The notes beneath the pieces are model-generated. The model had not been told where the DNA came from and did no database searches. It saw only the letters and a program-made list of their open reading frames with translations. The translations under genes and the position numbers were made by a program. Source: Paraburkholderia kururiensis JCM 10599 = LMG 19447 (GTDB taxonomy: Bacteria; Pseudomonadota; Gammaproteobacteria; Burkholderiales; Burkholderiaceae). From it: 64,000 bases of DNA. Numbering within the stretch: position 1 is the first letter of the stretch; every line of letters begins with the position of its first letter. Location of the stretch: the NCBI RefSeq assembly GCF_003986935.1, contig NZ_RJZE01000003.1:62001-126000 (forward strand), written 5' to 3'. Shown here piece by piece: positions 1-8,706 of this stretch.

Positions 1-20
1 CAGCGGCGCGCAGCCGATGC

Positions 21-506
21 TCAGGCCGGTGCCTCGGCCTTGTTTGCGGCCAGATCCCAGCCGAACGAAGCCGTGCCCTTCTTCGTCGAGTCCACGTTTT
101 GCTGCGTATAAACGGTCGTGATCTTCGAGAAGCTGATCGTCACGCTGTCGGTCGATTCGCCGCCGCCCGACGTATTGATCGAAGAGATCATGGCGTCGCT
201 CAAGGTGTACTCCAGCAGCGGCATGAACTTGCTGCCCTCGTTGCGCCCGATCGAGATCTTGGCGTCGCCGAGCTTCGTACCGCCGGCACAGGCACCGTAG
301 AGTGCCGGCGTGGACTGGTCGGACGCCTTCGTGACGACGAAGTCCTGGAAGTTCGGGCGGCCGAGCGTACGCTCCGTGCGGCCCACGTCGTGATTCATCG
401 GCATCGCCACGCCCAGTGAGTACGAATACAGCACGATGTGGTCAGTCGCGCCTTCCAGCGTCGAATTGCCCTTGATGTCCTTGAAATGCAGCAGAACGGT
501 ATCCAT
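21..506 (-). CDS. hcp: Type VI secretion tube protein Hcp (TssD)
   Basis: Hcp forms hexameric rings that stack into the inner tube of the type VI secretion system; the tube is built inside the contractile sheath and is expelled with its spike into a neighbouring cell. The 161-residue product has normal Hcp length, no signal peptide, an N-terminus MDTVLLHFKDIKG and a C-terminal beta-strand region ending near SFGWDL, all typical of the Burkholderia Hcp family. It starts 78 bp after the tssC stop and follows tssB-tssC, a conserved order. The operon runs off the left edge, where tssE, tssF and tssG would usually follow. Family assignment is firm; the physiological target is not visible. Confidence 0.93.
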   Translation of the reverse strand: MDTVLLHFKDIKGNSTLEGATDHIVLYSYSLGVAMPMNHDVGRTERTLGRPNFQDFVVTKASDQSTPALYGACAGGTKLGDAKISIGRNEGSKFMPLLEYTLSDAMISSINTSGGGESTDSVTISFSKITTVYTQQNVDSTKKGTASFGWDLAANKAEAPA

Positions 507-584
507 GACTGTCTCTTGTCGAAAGGTGACTCAAAAGATGAAAAGCGAAGTTGCGGCGTGCGGCCGGTGCCGCACGCGGGGACG

Positions 585-2090
585 TCACGCCGCGGCGGCC
601 GGCAGTTCGGCCACGAGCCGGATCGACGCCGTCAGTTCTTCCATCTGGAAATGCGGCTTCAGGAAACACGTTGCGCGGTATGCGCCCGGCTTGCCCGGCA
701 CTTCGGTCACATCCACGCGGGCTTCGCCCAGCGGGAAACGCGCCTTCTGCGCATGCGAGGCCGACGGGTTGATCAGCACGTAGTCCGCAATCCAGTTGTT
801 GAGAAACGCCTCGATGTCGCTGCGCGCCTGGAAGCTGCCCACCTTGTCGCGCATGATCACCTTCAGGTAATGCGCAAAACGCGATGCCGCGAGCACATAG
901 GGAAGACGTGCCGAAAGCTGCGCATTGGCATTGGCCGCGTCCTTGTTATAGACCTTGGGACGATTGGTCGTCTGGCCGCCGAAGAACGTTGCGAAGTTCG
1001 AACCCTTCGAGTTGACGAGCGCGATGAAGCCCAGATCGTTCAGTTCCTTCTCGCGGCGGTCGGTAATCGTCACTTCGGTGGGGCACTTGAGCACGACGTC
1101 GCCCTCGCCCGTCTTGTACGCGTGCGCCACCATGTTTTCGACCTTGCCACCGCCTTCCACGCCGCGAATAGCCGTGGCCCAGCTGAACTTCGCGAACGAA
1201 TCGGTAATGCGCAGGCCGAGTTGATAAGCCGAGTTGGCCCACAGGTACTTGCTGTGATCGGTGCCGTCCACGTCTTCTTCGAAGTTGAAGCTCTCCACCG
1301 GCTTCGTCTTCGCGCCGTAGGGCAGGCGCGCCGCGTAAGACGGCAGCACGAGCGAGACGTAGCGCGAGTCTTCCGAGTCGCGGAAGCTGCGCCATGCGGC
1401 CAGCTCGGCGCTCTCGAAGGTCTTGGACAGATCGCGCGTCACGCCGAGATCCGTGAACGACTTGAGGTCGAAGAGGCTCGGCGCAGCGGAGGCGACGAAC
1501 GGCGCGTGGGCAGCGGCCGCCACCTTCGAAATGCGCTCGAGCAGTGCGAAGTCCTGCGGATGACGACCGAACGAGTAGTCGCCGATCAACATCGAGTACG
1601 GCTGGCCGCCGAACGTGCCGAACTCTTCTTCGTAGATCTTCTTGAAGAGCGTGCTCATGTCGTGATCGACGGCGGTTTCGAGGTCTTTGAGCAACTCTTT
1701 CTTCGTCACGTTCATGAGGCGAAGCTTGAGTTGCGGGCCCGTTTCCGTGCCGAACACCATGTCGTGCAGACCCGTCCACGACGCTTCGAGCGCCTGGAAT
1801 GCTTCGTCATGCATGATTGCGTTCAGTTGATCGGTGAGCAGCCGGTCGATCTCGGCCACGCGCTCGTTGATCATCGCGACGACGCTCTTGTCCGGGCTCG
1901 TACGCATGCCCTCGTCGAGAATCTGCGATGCGAGCTGGCCGATCAGCTTCTTCGCATAGCTGTTCTGCGAAGGCTCGACTGCCATGTTCCCTTCCTGAAC
2001 GATTTGCTCGAGCAGGCTCAATTCGCCGCTTGTCGCGTCGAGAGCCGTGGTTTCGCGCGCGGCCGCGCCGGCCGCCTGATTGCTTGCCAT
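585..2090 (-). CDS. tssC: Type VI secretion sheath large subunit TssC (VipB/EvpB family)
   Basis: TssC pairs with TssB to build the contractile sheath that wraps the Hcp tube in the cytoplasm; contraction drives secretion. The 501-residue product matches the family length and contains the family block around LIGDYSF and the conserved C-terminal region. I chose ATG at 2090 rather than the in-frame GTG at 2099 because a GAGG ribosome-binding site lies 8 nt upstream of the ATG but abuts the GTG. It begins 66 bp after tssB and is followed by hcp, so the three are probably one transcript with fixed stoichiometry needs. Confidence 0.94.
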   Translation of the reverse strand: MASNQAAGAAARETTALDATSGELSLLEQIVQEGNMAVEPSQNSYAKKLIGQLASQILDEGMRTSPDKSVVAMINERVAEIDRLLTDQLNAIMHDEAFQALEASWTGLHDMVFGTETGPQLKLRLMNVTKKELLKDLETAVDHDMSTLFKKIYEEEFGTFGGQPYSMLIGDYSFGRHPQDFALLERISKVAAAAHAPFVASAAPSLFDLKSFTDLGVTRDLSKTFESAELAAWRSFRDSEDSRYVSLVLPSYAARLPYGAKTKPVESFNFEEDVDGTDHSKYLWANSAYQLGLRITDSFAKFSWATAIRGVEGGGKVENMVAHAYKTGEGDVVLKCPTEVTITDRREKELNDLGFIALVNSKGSNFATFFGGQTTNRPKVYNKDAANANAQLSARLPYVLAASRFAHYLKVIMRDKVGSFQARSDIEAFLNNWIADYVLINPSASHAQKARFPLGEARVDVTEVPGKPGAYRATCFLKPHFQMEELTASIRLVAELPAAAA

Positions 2091-2156
2091 TCCGATCACC
2101 TCAGAAAATTCGTTGCGCCCCGGTCAGAGGCAGATTGAGCAGTCTTTCGCGATGCG

Positions 2157-2711
2157 TCACGCTGCCGGAGCGTCTTCTGCGGGCGCAGCCGGCTCGGCCG
2201 ATGCTGTCGCCGGGGCATCGCTCGATTGCGCCTGGCTCTGAACCTCTTTCAGCGCCTCACTGTTCTGCACGATGCGTTCGAGAATCGAATCCAGCTCGTC
2301 ATTGCCATCGAGCTTGGCAAGCAGATCGCGCAACTGCTGGCGCGCTTCGAGCAGCTTCGCGAGGCGCGGCACCTGGTTGACGATGCTTTCGGGGTGAAAG
2401 TCTTCGAACTTGCGGAAATTCAGTTCGATCTTGAGATTGCCCTCACCCTTCGCCGTGTCGGGCACGGAGAGGTCGAGACGCGGGGCGATCTTGCCCATGA
2501 TCTCGTCGAAGTTGTCGCGGTCGATCTCGACGAAGCGACGTTCCTTGAACTTGGGCAGCGGCGTAGCCGGCTGTCCGGACAGGTCTGCAAGCAGACCGAC
2601 CACGAGCGGAAGCTCGCGTTTTTCCACGGCATCGCCCACTTCGACGTCGTAGGTGATCTGGACACGCGGCGGACGGTTGCGCCCTACCCACTTCTGCAAA
2701 CTGTTCGACAT
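2157..2711 (-). CDS. tssB: Type VI secretion sheath small subunit TssB (VipA family)
   Basis: TssB is the small sheath subunit and forms the sheath protomer with TssC. The 184-residue product starts MSNSLQKWVGRNRPPRV, has the family segment VQITYDVEVGDA, and ends in an Ala/Pro-rich low-complexity tail of about 25 residues that is longer than in many homologues. A good GGAGAG ribosome-binding site precedes the ATG. It is the first gene of the leftward tssB-tssC-hcp operon, with about 780 bp of non-coding DNA upstream that must hold the promoter. Confidence 0.94.
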   Translation of the reverse strand: MSNSLQKWVGRNRPPRVQITYDVEVGDAVEKRELPLVVGLLADLSGQPATPLPKFKERRFVEIDRDNFDEIMGKIAPRLDLSVPDTAKGEGNLKIELNFRKFEDFHPESIVNQVPRLAKLLEARQQLRDLLAKLDGNDELDSILERIVQNSEALKEVQSQAQSSDAPATASAEPAAPAEDAPAA

Positions 2712-3491
2712 GGATCTCTCCGAAAACGCTCAGCTATTTAGTGTTACTAAGTGAATGCCACGCTCGCCGCGAGGCAGGCAGTACGAAGCGAAATGGTTGG
2801 TCGAAGCGCGCGGAAGTCCGTTTGCGACAGCGAGGCGGCAGGCCGCTGGCGCAATGCCGCTAACGTGAGCGCTTTTCTTCAGACTCCTGCGAACCAGGGC
2901 ACTCACACACGGCGGTGGCGAACCTTGCGCGGATGGCAGGCTGCCGTATCGAACGCCGGGGTCATGTCGGCGCTCGTCCCCGCGATTCTTCCGGGCCGTG
3001 AACGTCACCCTGGTCAGGGGTATGGCTGCACCGGAAAGAACCGTGACATCTATGAGTTGATTTGAGCCGGAGCACGATCGGCGCTCAGCCTCAGGTTTGT
3101 AGTGTCTCCAAATTCAGGCGGCATTTAACCATAGACTTTTTGCGTCGTACTGCCTGGTTCAGCGAAAATCGGACCGCGCAAAACAACGTATCAGGGTGTC
3201 TCAAATACTTGTCGTTCTGTCTCACTCGCGGCGGCCGTCGACGTGGTGGCGGACTCTGCCCGAATGCATACGTCAATACGCCTTACTCAATGTGACATCA
3301 GGATGACACTCGACGAGTGCGGCACCCCTCTGCCCTTTGCCGCACGCCGGTAGATCTGCCGCTCTAAAGTATTGGGCCGCGCGGCCGTTAGCCCTGTTAG
3401 CCCGGCGAGGTATCTCACGTTCAGCTCCTGCCATGCCCGCCCGGGACGTACAACGATCCAGTCCAGAACGCAGCCGGAACCCACGTGGACC
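2712..3491. other. Long intergenic region between tssB and the divergent AraC gene
   Basis: This 780-bp stretch separates the leftward type VI operon from the rightward AraC-family gene. Short open frames on both strands have no recognisable protein character. It should contain the tssB promoter and the regulator promoter, but I could not identify convincing -35/-10 or sigma-54 elements by eye. The stretch at about 3100-3300 is noticeably more AT-rich than its surroundings and is the best place to look for promoters. Confidence 0.5.
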
Positions 3492-4520
3492 ATGAACCCA
3501 ACGCCGAACGCTCTGCCTCATTCTCACTTCGATACCAGCGGCCTGCCGCGCGCCCAGCAGTTCGCGGCCTGGCGCGAAGCGGTCAACGTCATCTTCGACA
3601 CCGAAACCTCCGAGTCGCGCGACGCCGGCTTCAAGACCCGCGTGAACGGATATCAGTATGGGGACGTGGTGCTGGGATCGATACAGACCGGGACGCAGCG
3701 CTACAACCGCTCCAATGCGAAGATCGGGCGTGATGGTCTGGACCACTATGTTCTGCAGTTCTATCTGGACGGCAGTTGCCGCGCCCGCGACGGCGGCCCG
3801 GAGTCGTGTACCCGGCCAGGCGACCTCTTTATCGTGGATGCGGCCCAGCCGCTCGCAACCGAAACCACGCAAAGCAACTTTCTCAATCTGGCCGTACCTC
3901 GCCGTCTGCTGTCGCCGCTGCTGGACGCGCCGGACCAATACAGCATGCGGGTGCTTCGCGGCACCGATCCCACTGTGTCTCTGCTTCGCGAACATCTGAC
4001 GTCGCTATACAAGCACGGCCCCGAGATGACGATCGCAAGCGCGAAAGCCGTACTGCCGGCCACGTTGCAGCTTGCCGCTTCGGTCATGAATGCGAGCGTG
4101 AAACCGGAACATGCGGCCGCCGTTCAGCAGTGCGTGTTCGTATCGATTTGCCGCCACCTGGAAGAGCGGCTGAACGATCCGCAATTGAGTGCGGAGCAAG
4201 TGGCCTTCGCTTACGGCATATCGCGCGCTACGCTCTATCGGTTATTCGAGAAGGAAGGCGGTTTCGCGACATACATTCGCGAACGACGCTTGCGCCGCTG
4301 CCGCGAGATGCTTGCGGACCCAGCACGACGTGGCATATCGATTGCCGACATCGCTGCCGAGCATGGATTTTCGAACGCGGCGAACTTTGCCCGCGCGTTC
4401 CGCCGGTCGATTGGCTTGTCTCCGCGCGCGGTGCGCATGCTGGCGTTGAGCGGCGACGCCGCGCGAGTGCAAACGGCGAGTGCCGACGATTGGCACGACT
4501 GGATTGCGCGGATGCGGTGA
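3492..4520 (+). CDS. AraC family transcriptional regulator
   Basis: A 342-residue DNA-binding regulator. Residues about 20-190 look like the AraC_binding_2 sensory domain of FeaR-type regulators (QFAAWREAVNVIF). The C-terminal 100 residues hold two helix-turn-helix motifs: the first around VAFAYGISRATLYRLF, the second in IADIAAEHGFSNAANFARAF, followed by the usual IGLSPRAVR. ATG at 3492 gives a protein beginning just before the sensory domain; the frame is open upstream to a TTG at 3372 but those extra 40 residues look non-coding. It is transcribed away from the type VI genes, so it could control them or the downstream region; the sequence does not decide. Confidence 0.88.
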   Translation: MNPTPNALPHSHFDTSGLPRAQQFAAWREAVNVIFDTETSESRDAGFKTRVNGYQYGDVVLGSIQTGTQRYNRSNAKIGRDGLDHYVLQFYLDGSCRARDGGPESCTRPGDLFIVDAAQPLATETTQSNFLNLAVPRRLLSPLLDAPDQYSMRVLRGTDPTVSLLREHLTSLYKHGPEMTIASAKAVLPATLQLAASVMNASVKPEHAAAVQQCVFVSICRHLEERLNDPQLSAEQVAFAYGISRATLYRLFEKEGGFATYIRERRLRRCREMLADPARRGISIADIAAEHGFSNAANFARAFRRSIGLSPRAVRMLALSGDAARVQTASADDWHDWIARMR

Positions 4521-4611
4521 GGTAGGCGTCGCAGACAGGCACATGGGTCCGCCGGGCTCGAACCAGCGGGCCGTCATCCTGGAAGCGTCCAACACACGCG
4601 TCACTTCTTGC

Positions 4612-4683
4612 GTCGCGTACGTCGCATATGTCGCATATGTCGCATATGTCGCATATGTCGCGTACGTCGCGTATGTCACATAT
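4612..4683. repeat. Tandem array of eight 9-bp units
   Basis: Eight consecutive 9-bp units with consensus GTCGC[A/G]TA[T/C]: the second to fifth are identical (GTCGCATAT), the others differ by one or two bases. The array lies 91 bp after the AraC stop and just before an oxidoreductase remnant. The unit length is a multiple of three, but no credible gene covers the array. It is a candidate variable-number repeat formed by replication slippage. Confidence 0.9.
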
Positions 4684-4700
4684 CGCGGCGCGGCTCCGGC

Positions 4701-4823
4701 TCAACTGCGCGTGCGAATGAGCACCTTGCCGCACGCATGCCCCGTCGCGAGCTTTTCGAGCGCTGCGCGCACTTCCTCCAGCGGGAAGACACCCGTCGTA
4801 GCCAAAAAGGAAGCAGTCAGGTA
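4701..4823 (-). pseudogene. 3-prime remnant of a zinc-type/MDR alcohol dehydrogenase or quinone oxidoreductase
   Basis: The last 35-40 codons of this frame read like the C-terminus of medium-chain dehydrogenase/reductases: a VFPLEEVRAALEKL segment followed by GHACGKVLIR and the stop. Upstream, the same frame immediately becomes unrelated arginine-rich sequence antisense to the neighbouring methyltransferase domain, so the N-terminal some 280 residues of a normal MDR protein are missing. The fragment abuts the MerR-methyltransferase gene and the 9-bp repeat array, which suggests a past deletion or replacement. The assignment rests on a short motif only. Confidence 0.45.
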
Positions 4824-4861
4824 AGCCAGGCGATATCCATCACGTAATCCGGCAACCAGGA

Positions 4862-6757
4862 TCAGACCGTCGCCAAAACCAGACGCGTGGGCGCCACACC
4901 GATATTCAGCCCGTCCGTGCGGTTGGCGAGATAACGCTGGTTCAACTCGTCTGGGGTCCAGGTTTCGCTGCTGCTGAACCCCAGCGTGCCGAGCATCCCG
5001 GCGAGCGCGGCAGGTTCGAAGAAGCTCTTCCATGGCTCGCCGCGCTGCGCGAATTGCGCCGTCAATTGCTCCATGGCGATGCGCATCATGGTGGGCATGC
5101 TCGACAGCGGCAGTGCGTATTCGAACAGCACCGCGCTGCCTTTGGCGCAGCCGGCGATGAAACGTAGAGTCTCGGCAACTGCCGCTTCGTCGAGATACAT
5201 GGTCACGCCGAGCCAACTGAAAACGGCCGGCGCGTCGGCATCGAAACCCGCGCGCGCCAGGCCCTCGGCAAGTCCCACGCTCTCGAAGTCGACCGGCACG
5301 AAGCGAAGCGATGGCGGCACCGCAATGCCGGCCTCGCGCAAGCGCGTCTGCTTCCATGTCTGCGTGGCGGGCAGGTCGACTTCGAAGAGTCGACCGGGCG
5401 CATCGGGATGCCTGTACGCAGTCGTATCAAGCCCCGCGCCGAGCACGACGTACTGGCGCACGCCGCGTTCGATCGCGGCGGCCCACACGTCATCGGCCAG
5501 CCGGCTGCGCACGACCACCGAACTTCGCATCCCTAAAGACGTTGGTTGACGGAACGTTTCGAGGTTGTCGCGAAGCGCCTGTATTTCTTCTGCGTCCAGG
5601 ATAGTCAACGCGACAGGATCGTCCAGCACGAGCGGTCGGTCCAGCAGTTGATGTGCAGCCCGCTGCACGGCCACCTTCAACGCGCTGGGCTTGGGCGCTG
5701 CCTGAACCGGCACCGCCGTGTCGTTGCCGACGAGGTGTGCCTTGTGCAGATAGGCCAGCAGCGCATCGTCCAGACCCACGCCCAGTTGCAGATCGGGTTC
5801 CTGCATCAAGGCATTGCGAATACGCGCCTCCAGGGCCGCATCGTCTCCGCAGAAGCTATCGCGAAACAGCTGCTGCCAGCGCCTGACGATGGCCTGTACC
5901 GGCTCGGCGCCTGGGTCGACGCCCGCCTGCATGTGCGTTCTCAGTTCGATCACCAGTGCCGGCCATGCCTGCCGGTTCGTGGCGGCGAACTGACGCCGCC
6001 GCACTTCCTCGGTCTGCGGCGCGCTGAGATGCTTCGCGAACAACGCGCAGCGCGCGTGCGTGAATGCTTCGTCGATCCACGCCAACATCTGCGCTGTAAT
6101 GCCGACGATCTGCTGGGCGCGCGGTTCGCCGAGCTGCATCAGCATCAACCTCGTGGCCAGTGCCGGATTGTTGCGGGTCATTCGCACCACCTGCCGGATC
6201 CAGCGCCAGGCCAACGCCTGCGCGGCGCTGCTTTCGGCCGGCAGCGATTGCTCCACGGCGCGCCGCACCTCGTCGATGAGTTCGGTCCATGACGGGTCAG
6301 TTGGCGCAACCGTATCCGGCCCGGATGCGAGCAGCGTGTCGAGTTCGTCGTCGTTCAGGTGTTTGCGGTACATGTCCATCAGCTCCAGAGCGTCCAGCCA
6401 GTCGATCGCCGTGGTCTCGCTGCCGGCGGCGATCATGTCGACCAGGTGCTGCAAATGGCGGCCAAGGCGTTGCGCGCGCAGTGCCTGCGCATCGAGTTCC
6501 GCGATCTGCCGCTGCAGAATGTGCAGCGGTGCGTCAGCCAACGGGCCGTCGAGGCTGGACATGATGTCGGCAAGCGAATAGCCGTACCGTTTCAACGCCT
6601 CGATACGGTGAAGCCGGATCAGGTCGTCGCGCCCGTACAGGCGCGCGCCGCCGTCCGTGCGCTGCGACGGTGACAGCAAGCCGATTGCGTCGTAGTGATG
6701 CAGGGTCCGAATGCTCAACCCCACCTTCTTCGCCAGTTCGCCGATTTTTAGTTGCAT
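4862..6757 (-). CDS. MerR family regulator fused to a COG3315-type SAM-dependent methyltransferase
   Basis: A 631-residue fusion. Residues 1-70 are a MerR winged helix (KIGELAKKVGLSIRTLHHYD, then GARLYGRDDL); 75-115 form the dimerisation coiled coil; 120-345 are a mainly helical region resembling the TipAS ligand-binding domain; 355-631 match the PPM/leucine-carboxyl methyltransferase family, with the SAM-binding motif VVLGAGLDTTAYR near 437-449. The ATG at 6757 begins directly at the MerR domain. A promoter with the 19-bp spacer typical of MerR-controlled promoters lies just upstream, so autoregulation is likely. Known: MerR proteins untwist such promoters when activated. Inferred: the methyltransferase may modify or sense the same ligand. 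The fusion is unusual and continuous, with no internal stop. Confidence 0.85.
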   Translation of the reverse strand: MQLKIGELAKKVGLSIRTLHHYDAIGLLSPSQRTDGGARLYGRDDLIRLHRIEALKRYGYSLADIMSSLDGPLADAPLHILQRQIAELDAQALRAQRLGRHLQHLVDMIAAGSETTAIDWLDALELMDMYRKHLNDDELDTLLASGPDTVAPTDPSWTELIDEVRRAVEQSLPAESSAAQALAWRWIRQVVRMTRNNPALATRLMLMQLGEPRAQQIVGITAQMLAWIDEAFTHARCALFAKHLSAPQTEEVRRRQFAATNRQAWPALVIELRTHMQAGVDPGAEPVQAIVRRWQQLFRDSFCGDDAALEARIRNALMQEPDLQLGVGLDDALLAYLHKAHLVGNDTAVPVQAAPKPSALKVAVQRAAHQLLDRPLVLDDPVALTILDAEEIQALRDNLETFRQPTSLGMRSSVVVRSRLADDVWAAAIERGVRQYVVLGAGLDTTAYRHPDAPGRLFEVDLPATQTWKQTRLREAGIAVPPSLRFVPVDFESVGLAEGLARAGFDADAPAVFSWLGVTMYLDEAAVAETLRFIAGCAKGSAVLFEYALPLSSMPTMMRIAMEQLTAQFAQRGEPWKSFFEPAALAGMLGTLGFSSSETWTPDELNQRYLANRTDGLNIGVAPTRLVLATV

Positions 6758-6779
6758 GGCCTTCCCAGTCGTCGGGCTA

Positions 6780-6810
6780 ACCATAAAAGGTAACGTAACG
6801 TCAGGTGCAA
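6780..6810 (-). promoter_or_regulatory. MerR-type promoter with 19-bp spacer
   Basis: Read on the minus strand, TTGCAC (6810-6805) and TATGGT (6785-6780) are separated by exactly 19 bp, and the spacer contains the partly symmetric element ACGTTACGT. Normal sigma-70 spacing is 17 bp; 19 bp is the signature of promoters activated by MerR-family proteins. It sits 22 bp upstream of the ATG of the MerR-methyltransferase gene. Confidence 0.65.
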
Positions 6811-6827
6811 GCGAAACGCCACGCGTT

Positions 6828-7772
6828 TCAGCTTTCGTGCGGCGACTGGCGCGATGGTCGCGCGGCCCCGCCGCTCGCACTGCCCCGCTGCTCCTGCAAC
6901 AAATCAATAAACGCACGCAATCCGGCGGGAATATGCCGGTTGCCGGGAAAATACAGAAACAGCCCCGGAATCGCCGGGCACCAGTCGCTCAGCACCGCGA
7001 CGAGCCGCTTTTTTGCCAGCGCCTCGCGCGCATAGGGCTCCGGCACGTAGGCGATGCCGAGTCCGTCCAGTGCCGCTTCGACCATCAGCGTGTTGCTGTC
7101 GAGCGTCAACGCACCTGGCGGATCGATCGTGATCGCCTCGCCATGACGCGCGAATTCCCAGCGATAACGCCTGCCGCCCGGCAGCCGTTGCCGGATGCAA
7201 CGATGCGCCTGCAACTCCTCGGGCACGGCAGGCCGCCCGTGTTTGCGCAGATAGCGCGGCGACGCGACGGCCAGAAAACGGAAATCCTCGCTGACACGAA
7301 CCGCGATCATGTCCTTGTGCACTGCTTCGCCCAGCCTGATGCCGGCATCGAAACCTTCCGCGACGATGTCGACGAACCGCCCTTCGGACACGAGATCCAG
7401 CTCCATCTGCGGATACATCGCCAGAAAACGCGGCACGACGGTCTGCAGCAGTTGCCGGATCGCGCCATCGCTGCCGTTGATGCGCAGGGTTCCGCGCAAC
7501 GCCTTGTCGTCGCGCGCAACGTCGTCCAGCACGTGATCGAGGTCGCTGAGCACGGGGCGCAGCCGCGCGAGCAGACGCTCGCCCGCTTCCGTCAGTGACA
7601 CGCTGCGGGTAGTCCGATGCAGCAGGCGCACGGCCAGATCGTCTTCGAGGCCGCGCATGGCATGGCTCAGCGCCGAGCGCGACAAGCCCAGTTCGCCGGC
7701 CGCCTGCACGAAGCTGCGCCGCGCGGCGACCACCATGAAAGCCTGCAGATCGGCGAGCGTCGGTTTGCCCAT
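6828..7772 (-). CDS. LysR family transcriptional regulator
   Basis: A 314-residue LysR regulator. The N-terminal helix-turn-helix is clear (LADLQAFMVVAARRSFVQAA and LGLSRSALSHAMRGLE), followed by the linker helix and a periplasmic-binding-protein-like effector domain. ATG at 7772 is preceded by an AAGGA ribosome-binding site; the longer frame adds 23 unlikely residues. It is divergent from the SDR gene across 99 bp, the classic arrangement in which a LysR protein controls the neighbouring oxidoreductase gene. Its effector is unknown. Confidence 0.9.
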   Translation of the reverse strand: MGKPTLADLQAFMVVAARRSFVQAAGELGLSRSALSHAMRGLEDDLAVRLLHRTTRSVSLTEAGERLLARLRPVLSDLDHVLDDVARDDKALRGTLRINGSDGAIRQLLQTVVPRFLAMYPQMELDLVSEGRFVDIVAEGFDAGIRLGEAVHKDMIAVRVSEDFRFLAVASPRYLRKHGRPAVPEELQAHRCIRQRLPGGRRYRWEFARHGEAITIDPPGALTLDSNTLMVEAALDGLGIAYVPEPYAREALAKKRLVAVLSDWCPAIPGLFLYFPGNRHIPAGLRAFIDLLQEQRGSASGGAARPSRQSPHES

Positions 7773-7871
7773 TGGTGAATTTCCTTCAACACGTGATGCG
7801 GATTGGCGGCACTTCTGCGGCGAATCATACCGCTCTAGCATGAACGCTCAAACCTTCAACGGAGCGGGAGC

Positions 7872-8699
7872 ATGGCGAAGAACTGGCTGATAACGGGCGC
7901 GTCGAGCGGTCTGGGGCGCGCAATGGCAGAACAGCTGCTTGCGCGGGGTGACAGCGTCGTGGCGACGCTGCGCACGCCGGGCAGCCTGGACGATCTGCGC
8001 GAACAATACGGCGACCGGCTGCATGTCGCGCAATGCGATCTGACGCGCGTCGATACGATCCGCACCACCGTCGCACAGGCGTTTGCTGCGCTTGGGCACA
8101 TCCACGTCGTCGTCAGCAACGCGGGCTATGGGCTCTTCGGCGCGGCCGAGGAACTCGACGACGCGCAGATCGAACGGCAGATCGCGACCAATCTGACCGG
8201 CTCGATCCAGCTGATTCGCGCAGTCGTGCCGCGTCTGCGGCAGCAAGGCGGCGGACGCATCGTGCAGGTGTCGTCGGAAGGCGGGCGCGTCGGCTACCCG
8301 GCCTTCAGCGCGTACCACGCGACGAAATGGGGCATCGAGGGCTTCATCGAAGCTGTTGCGAAGGAGGTTCTGCCGTTCGGCATCGATTTCGTGATCGTGG
8401 AACCCGGCGCCACGCGCACCCACTTCGGCGCCGGCCTCGACCGCGCACAACCGATGCCGGTGTACGACGCGACGCCCGTGGGCGACATCCGGCGTGCGCT
8501 CGAAAACGGCTACTTCGAATTTGCAGACGCGGAAAAGACGGTGGACGCGATGATCGCGACGATCGACAACCCATCTGCCCCGTTGCGGCTGACGCTAGGC
8601 AGGTTCGCATACGAATCGATCCGCACGTCGCTGATGAAACAGCTCGAGATCCTGGAGGCGCAAAAGGAGATCGCCTTTTCGGTGATGGGAGATGCCTAG
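7872..8699 (+). CDS. Short-chain dehydrogenase/reductase (SDR family)
   Basis: A 275-residue cytoplasmic NAD(P)(H)-dependent oxidoreductase of the classical SDR family. Visible motifs are the cofactor glycine motif TGASSGLG (8-15), NAG (83-85), the catalytic serine near 134-135 (VSSEGG) and YHATK with Tyr148 and Lys152. Length and motif spacing are normal, so it should be active; the substrate is not predictable. A GGAG ribosome-binding site precedes the ATG. It is divergent from the LysR gene at 6828-7772, which is its probable regulator. Confidence 0.9.
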   Translation: MAKNWLITGASSGLGRAMAEQLLARGDSVVATLRTPGSLDDLREQYGDRLHVAQCDLTRVDTIRTTVAQAFAALGHIHVVVSNAGYGLFGAAEELDDAQIERQIATNLTGSIQLIRAVVPRLRQQGGGRIVQVSSEGGRVGYPAFSAYHATKWGIEGFIEAVAKEVLPFGIDFVIVEPGATRTHFGAGLDRAQPMPVYDATPVGDIRRALENGYFEFADAEKTVDAMIATIDNPSAPLRLTLGRFAYESIRTSLMKQLEILEAQKEIAFSVMGDA

Positions 8700-8706
8700 A
8701 CCACTA

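Noticed and set aside
438..2138. A 566-codon open frame antisense to tssC
   Set aside because: tssC is certain from its family motifs; the opposite frame shows only compositional bias.
2712..3491. Small open frames of 60-104 codons in the tssB-AraC gap
   Set aside because: They lack ribosome-binding sites and protein-like composition, and frames occur equally on both strands.
4540..4620. A tRNA-like T-arm on the minus strand (GGTTCGAGCCC context near 4550-4570)
   Set aside because: No matching acceptor stem, anticodon stem or CCA could be aligned at the right distances, so this is not a tRNA gene.
4612..4683. Possible CRISPR array
   Set aside because: Units are only 9 bp, directly abutting, without spacers, and no cas gene is near.
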